A stretch of 5,656 nt of DNA, taken from contig WTIG01000039.1 in assembly GCA_011522825.1 (NCBI GenBank), positions 1 to 5,656 of the forward strand, given 5' to 3'. The notes beneath the pieces are model-generated. The model was not told the origin of the DNA and made no database searches. It saw only the letters and a list, made by a program, of their open reading frames with translations. Made by a program: the position numbers and the translations under genes. Shown here piece by piece: positions 1 to 5,656 of the stretch (position 1 is its first letter; each line of letters starts with the position of its first letter). This stretch comes from Puniceicoccaceae bacterium (lineage in GTDB: Bacteria > Verrucomicrobiota > Verrucomicrobiia > Opitutales > Coraliomargaritaceae).

Positions 1-1
1 G

Positions 2-2629
<2,628 letters not shown>

Positions 2630-2656
2630 TAAACAGCCATTCATTTAATGAATTTC

Positions 2657-2684
2657 AAAGCCCTCCTAAGTGAGGGCTTTTTTT
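2657..2684 (+). terminator. Rho-independent terminator after ppdK
   Basis: A 9-bp perfect stem, AAAGCCCTC (2657-2665) with GAGGGCTTT (2672-2680), closes a 6-base loop and runs into a seven-T tract (2678-2684). It lies 25 bases after the second stop codon and should end the ppdK transcript, separating it from yicC. A weaker AT-rich hairpin, ATTCAT-TTA-ATGAAT (2639-2653), sits between the stop and the terminator and may only be incidental. Confidence 0.93.
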
Positions 2685-2732
2685 GTGATTTTTATATAGC
2701 CAAATTTTTGAATTATTTAATAATACGATACT

Positions 2733-3614
2733 ATGAAAAGCATGACTGGCTACGGAAGTAGCGCATTTGAACTACCCTCCTGCCCTTTGTTTTTTGAATT
2801 AACCATACAATCGGTTAATCGAAAAAATTTAGACTGTCAGATTTTTGTCCCACAAGAGTGGTCCGATATAGAGACGAAAATCTCTGAATGGACTAAAGAC
2901 CAATTTATACGTGGTCGAATTATGATCCATCTGAAGATCAACAAAAAGAAACAAAACAATAACGGGTTTCATTTAAACGATACGCTACTGGATCAAAGCA
3001 TCAAAGAATTGAGTGATTTCTGCACTCAGAGAAGCATTCCTCTCGATTTAAATCCATCATTATTGATTAAGCTGAATCAGCTACTAAAAGACCAAGAGGC
3101 ACTTCCCGCATGGAAAGAATCAGAGTCTATTATCAAAAATGCATTTGATGAAGCTATGACTCAATGGCAATCTATGCGTGATACAGAAGGCAAAGCGCTA
3201 AAAGATGATTTTAATCAACGAATTATTAAGCTTACGGATTTAATTGATAGCGTAGAATCACTGGCTGCTTCAGCGAGTAAGGATTTTTCACAAAAACTAA
3301 TCGATCGCCTCAATTCAATGAATTTGGAAGTCGACTTAGAAGATGACCGAGTGCTAAAGGAAATCGCTTTATTTGCGGATCGTTCTGATATCACAGAAGA
3401 GCTAACTCGACTCAAATCACATGTCAGCCAATTTAAGCAATTTACAGAATCCCCTGACTCAATTGGACGAAAAATGGATTTTCTCTGTATAGAAATGTTC
3501 CGAGAGATGAATACTATTTCCAGCAAGACTCAACAAATCGAAGTGACTAAAAATATCATCGAAGGAAAAAATGAACTGGAAAGAATCCGCGAACAGGTAC
3601 AAAATATTGAATAA
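2733..3614 (+). CDS. yicC: YicC-family (YicC/YloC) endoribonuclease-like protein
   Basis: This is a full-length member (293 aa) of the YicC/YloC family; characterised members in E. coli and B. subtilis are reported as cytoplasmic endoribonucleases acting in RNA turnover. The N-terminal YicC-like domain opens with the hallmark MKSMTGYG and continues through SVNRKNLD and the FIRGRIMIHLKI strand (to about residue 68), followed by a charged helical middle. The C-terminal DUF1732 domain (about 207-293) carries DITEELTRLKSH, IGRKMDFLCIEMFREMN and the family-typical ending REQVQNIE. The start at 2733 is chosen because MKSMTGYG is where family members begin; the second ATG, three codons in, would remove part of that motif. 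No Shine-Dalgarno sequence is seen upstream. The gene follows the ppdK terminator, so it should have its own promoter in 2685-2732, where I could not pick a convincing box. It is followed by an ACT-domain gene, whereas yicC often sits next to gmk in other bacteria. The family call is firm; substrate and activity in this organism are inferred. Confidence 0.95.
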   Translation: MKSMTGYGSSAFELPSCPLFFELTIQSVNRKNLDCQIFVPQEWSDIETKISEWTKDQFIRGRIMIHLKINKKKQNNNGFHLNDTLLDQSIKELSDFCTQRSIPLDLNPSLLIKLNQLLKDQEALPAWKESESIIKNAFDEAMTQWQSMRDTEGKALKDDFNQRIIKLTDLIDSVESLAASASKDFSQKLIDRLNSMNLEVDLEDDRVLKEIALFADRSDITEELTRLKSHVSQFKQFTESPDSIGRKMDFLCIEMFREMNTISSKTQQIEVTKNIIEGKNELERIREQVQNIE

Positions 3615-3620
3615 AATTTT

Positions 3621-4082
3621 ATGAGTTCTAGAGTTTTAAATGATCCCAATGCTTTCCGACCTGTTATTCAATTGTCGATTCATGCAGATAATAAAGTTGG
3701 ACGACTGAATGAAATCGTAGGTTTATTAAAATCTCACGATATTCATATTATTGCTATCTCTATCTTAGATACTACTGATAGCTCATTGATACGTGTCATT
3801 GTGGATTACCCAGAAGAAGCACAGCATATTTTAGATTCAAATAATTTCTCTTTTGTTAGTACTGAAATGGTTGCCGTAGAGCTCAATTCCGAAGCCGATA
3901 TTGCCAAAGTTACCTTTGCTTTAGTTCAAGCGGAAATAAACATTCACTATATCTACCCTTTTGTCATTCGTCCGAATAGTCGCTCAGCATTGGCAATCAG
4001 TCTTGAAGACAACGAACTTGCTAGTGAAACTTTAAGACGTCATCAGATCAACGTCTTAAGCCAAAATGATATCGCTCGATAA
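3621..4082 (+). CDS. Tandem ACT-domain protein, probable ligand-binding regulator
   Basis: This 153-residue soluble protein is made of two ACT-type domains and nothing else. The first (about residues 14-75) shows the usual pattern: a beta strand VIQLSIHADN, the VGRLNEIVGLL turn and helix, then HIIAISILDT and LIRVIVDYPEEA. The second (about 82-150) starts MVAVELNS, has helix EADIAKVTFALVQAEI, the NIHYIYPFV strand, and ALAISLEDNELASETLRRH. The second domain lacks the usual P/V-G-x-L turn before its helix, so any ligand site may be asymmetric. The layout resembles stand-alone double-ACT proteins (COG4747-like). ACT domains commonly bind amino acids and control enzymes or regulators, but no ligand or partner is shown here. 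It begins 6 bases after the yicC stop, so the two are almost certainly co-transcribed and translationally close. The ATG at 3621 is the only reasonable start, and no Shine-Dalgarno sequence precedes it. No symbol is assigned because the family has no settled name. Confidence 0.85.
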   Translation: MSSRVLNDPNAFRPVIQLSIHADNKVGRLNEIVGLLKSHDIHIIAISILDTTDSSLIRVIVDYPEEAQHILDSNNFSFVSTEMVAVELNSEADIAKVTFALVQAEINIHYIYPFVIRPNSRSALAISLEDNELASETLRRHQINVLSQNDIAR

Positions 4083-4100
4083 AATTTTGACCCTTTTCAT

Positions 4101-4130
4101 TTGACACATTTTTTCTGAATCGTTGATTCT
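4101..4130 (+). promoter_or_regulatory. Candidate sigma-70-type promoter before the TPP riboswitch
   Basis: A perfect TTGACA (4101-4106) lies 19 bases after the ACT-gene stop and about 30 bases before the riboswitch, which is where a promoter for the leader would be expected. The -10 side is poor: GATTCT (4125-4130) has an 18-base spacer but matches TATAAT at only three positions, and TTAAAT (4130-4135) matches better but is 23 bases away. A short inverted repeat, GAATC-GTT-GATTC (4117-4129), overlaps this interval. The position supports the call; the -10 box does not. Confidence 0.35.
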
Positions 4131-4137
4131 TAAATGC

Positions 4138-4239
4138 CCTTAGGGGTGACCTAGATGGGTCTGAGATATTTCCTTACGCTCGAAAGTACAGAAATGATCC
4201 CTTTGAACCTGATCCAGTTAATACTGGCGGAGGGAAAGG
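4138..4239 (+). promoter_or_regulatory. TPP riboswitch (THI box)
   Basis: The aptamer binds thiamin pyrophosphate in the nascent mRNA and normally represses the downstream gene when TPP is abundant. Conserved landmarks appear in order: GGGGTGA (4143-4149), CTGAGA (4161-4166), GATCCC (4196-4201), GAACCTGATC (4205-4214) and GGCGGAGGGA (4226-4235). They fold as expected: P1 CCTT (4138-4141) with AAGG (4236-4239); P2 GGGG (4143-4146) with TCCC (4198-4201); P3 GACC (4148-4151) with GGTC (4158-4161); P4 CCT (4208-4210) with AGG (4231-4233); P5 CCAG (4214-4217) with CTGG (4224-4227). An extra variable arm, ATTTC (4168-4172) with GAAAT (4191-4195), lies between the CTGAGA box and P2, a place where this class tolerates insertions. 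It points at the TonB-dependent receptor starting 71 bases downstream. The class call is very secure; the exact P1 limits are approximate. Confidence 0.96.
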
Positions 4240-4310
4240 TGTTAAGTAATTCGTTGCATACACTTTTGCTCTGCTTGTGTTTATAGCATTTCACATTCAT
4301 TTCTATCATT
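4240..4310 (+). promoter_or_regulatory. Putative riboswitch expression platform / 5' leader
   Basis: This 71-base stretch between the aptamer and the receptor ATG holds no gene. The best structure I see is an imperfect hairpin from about 4255 to 4288: TGC-AT-ACAC (4255-4263) pairs with GTGT (4277-4280), AT (4283-4284) and GCA (4286-4288), with a TT and an A bulged, closing a 13-base loop. Only three Ts follow it, so it is not a textbook terminator. The segment just before the ATG is pyrimidine- and A-rich with no Shine-Dalgarno sequence to mask. TAAG (4243-4246) could pair with CTTA (4139-4142) and compete with P1. How TPP binding is turned into a change in expression cannot be settled by eye. 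Confidence 0.35.
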
Positions 4311-5656
4311 ATGCACATACAAAAATTATTACTTATCACCTTCTTAGTTGTGGCTAATGCCAAGGGGCAAACACAGGATACACCCTCACTAGAACCAAAC
4401 GTGTACGAGCTTCCAGATTTGATCGTTACTGGAACCTTATGGGATACTCCAATTAAGGATGTAGCTGAAAGTGTAACTGTCTTTAGAGAAGGTGCTCTAC
4501 AAGATAGGCAAGCTAACCATCTCCAAGATTTGGTGACGGCAATACCAAATCTCACCGCTACAGGAGGCAATAATCGCTCTCGTTATTTTCAACTTCGTGG
4601 GATGGGCGAAAATTCCCAATTTGAAGGAGAGACTCCCGACTTGAGTGTGCGTTTTTTAATTGATGACTTTGATTTTACCGGAATTGGTGGTATCGCCTCC
4701 CTCTTTGATGTAAGCCAGCTAGAAGTTATCCGTGGAGCTCAAACCAGTGCTTACGGAGTAAATGCTTCTGCAGGGATCATCAAATTGTCCACTAATGAAG
4801 CTAATGGCGAAGAAGTTTCTAAAGCTAAGGTTTCCATAGGCACACATAATCAAAGATCATTTGGATATGCTGGTGGTGGTATTCTCGGAGACAAGGCAAG
4901 CTCTAAGACTAGCTACAGACTCTCTATTTCTCAAAATAAAACCGATGGCTTTATTGAAAATACATTTCTCAATAGAAAGGATGTGAATCAAAGTGAAGAA
5001 ACCTTTTTATTACTAAAGCTAAAACATAACCCTAGCATTAACTCTACCGTACAAACTTCTTTTGTTTATGTTGATGCTAAAGCTGGTTATGACCAATGGT
5101 CTTTAAATAACACTTATTTGAAAACACAGTCGGATGACCCTGGTGAAGATAACCAACGCTCAAAAGGTATTTCAGTTCGTATGAATGCAAAGAATTTTGA
5201 TAATTTCTCGATTACTTTGATTTCTACTATACTCCATACCGATTCAATCTATAGCTATGATTCAGATTGGGGTAATTATCAGGTTGATGAAAACTGGAAT
5301 CTTACAGGCACAAGTGGCTATGATGGCTTTCTCTCAATTGATAGAAATCGAAAATCACTCTCTCAAGAAATCAGAATGGATTCATCGGAAGATCAATCTG
5401 TAAATACCTTATTCAGCAAATGGAGTGCTGGAATCTATTTCAGTAAACTATCCGAAGAATCTGATATTAATTATTTAGATAATTTTGATGATGACGGTAG
5501 AGCTGATGTATTTTCAGATTATAACGCACAATCATTCTCTCTCTTTTCTAAAGCAGAGAAGAATTTAAATCATAATTCAAAGATCAACTTTGGCTTACGT
5601 TTTGAATATCAAAAGGTGAATTTTTCATCAATCACCTTGAACAATGCCGATTACAC
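4311..5656 (+). CDS. TonB-dependent outer-membrane receptor, predicted thiamin-related uptake (3'-partial)
   Basis: Such receptors are 22-strand outer-membrane barrels that use TonB-ExbBD energy to import scarce ligands. The frame is open from the ATG at 4311 to the window end (448 whole codons), so part of the barrel lies outside. Residues 1-17 form a signal peptide with a hydrophobic core LLLITFLVV and an ANA cleavage motif. A TonB box-like LPDLIVTGT is at 34-42. The plug covers about 46-162, with LQDLVTAIPNL (71-81), FQLRGMG (93-99), FLIDDF (115-120) and the near-universal LEVIRGAQTSAYGVNASAG (137-155). From about residue 165 the chain alternates short strands and polar Asp/Asn/Ser-rich loops, as in a barrel. 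No CarboxypepD-like N-terminal extension is present, so it is not SusC-type. An in-frame TAG at 4284-4286 and the absence of other start codons fix the start; no Shine-Dalgarno sequence is visible. Substrate is inferred only from the TPP riboswitch upstream: thiamin, its phosphates or a precursor. Receptor family is firm, substrate moderate. Confidence 0.93.
   Translation, partial: MHIQKLLLITFLVVANAKGQTQDTPSLEPNVYELPDLIVTGTLWDTPIKDVAESVTVFREGALQDRQANHLQDLVTAIPNLTATGGNNRSRYFQLRGMGENSQFEGETPDLSVRFLIDDFDFTGIGGIASLFDVSQLEVIRGAQTSAYGVNASAGIIKLSTNEANGEEVSKAKVSIGTHNQRSFGYAGGGILGDKASSKTSYRLSISQNKTDGFIENTFLNRKDVNQSEETFLLLKLKHNPSINSTVQTSFVYVDAKAGYDQWSLNNTYLKTQSDDPGEDNQRSKGISVRMNAKNFDNFSITLISTILHTDSIYSYDSDWGNYQVDENWNLTGTSGYDGFLSIDRNRKSLSQEIRMDSSEDQSVNTLFSKWSAGIYFSKLSEESDINYLDNFDDDGRADVFSDYNAQSFSLFSKAEKNLNHNSKINFGLRFEYQKVNFSSITLNNADY

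Noticed and set aside
2685..2732. Promoter boxes for yicC
   Set aside because: TTGAAT (2708-2713) and TAATAC (2721-2726) are only 7 bases apart, and no other pair with proper spacing stands out, so no promoter was called despite the expectation of one.
3215..3526. Minus-strand open frame of 103 codons inside yicC
   Set aside because: It is fully contained antisense to the well-conserved YicC C-terminal domain, is Ser-rich and shows no family features.
4117..4135. Hairpin GAATC-GTT-GATTC as an intrinsic terminator for the yicC-ACT operon
   Set aside because: The stem is only 5 bp and is followed by TTAAATG rather than a T-tract, so termination is not supported.
4151..4570. Minus-strand open frame of 139 codons
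   Set aside because: It runs antisense through the TPP riboswitch, the leader and the receptor's signal peptide and plug start; its translation shows no recognisable domain. It is a shadow of those features.

Overview
The window reads as ordinary chromosomal DNA of a Gram-negative bacterium. It is AT-rich by eye, tightly packed and entirely plus-stranded, with no mobile element, CRISPR array, tRNA or rRNA visible. A TonB-dependent outer-membrane receptor shows that the cell has an outer membrane. The wording of the PPDK and YicC proteins and the lack of Shine-Dalgarno sequences are compatible with Verrucomicrobiota (Opitutia/Puniceicoccales-like) or a related PVC or Bacteroidota-like lineage. 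That placement is an impression and was not tested by any search.

Layout. (1) 2-2629: pyruvate, phosphate dikinase, nearly complete and lacking only a short N-terminus that lies before the window. It ends in two stop codons and a strong intrinsic terminator at 2657-2684. (2) 2733-4082: a two-gene unit, a YicC-family endoribonuclease-like protein followed 6 bases later by a small tandem-ACT-domain protein. (3) 4083-4310: a non-coding leader with a candidate -35 box, a clear TPP riboswitch (THI box, about 4138-4239) and about 70 bases of possible expression platform. (4) 4311-5656: the N-terminal 448 residues of a TonB-dependent receptor (signal peptide, TonB box, plug, early barrel), cut off by the window end.

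The genes belong to three separate themes: central carbon metabolism (PPDK), RNA turnover next to a probable ligand-sensing regulator (YicC-ACT), and vitamin uptake. The riboswitch in front of the receptor is the most informative element. It predicts that the receptor imports thiamin, a thiamin phosphate or a thiamin precursor and is shut off when TPP is plentiful. No wholly new system is evident. The points most worth a second look are the unclear switching mechanism of the riboswitch, a calcium-loop-like motif in the receptor, the YicC-ACT pairing, and a Ser in place of the usual regulatory Thr beside the PPDK catalytic His.
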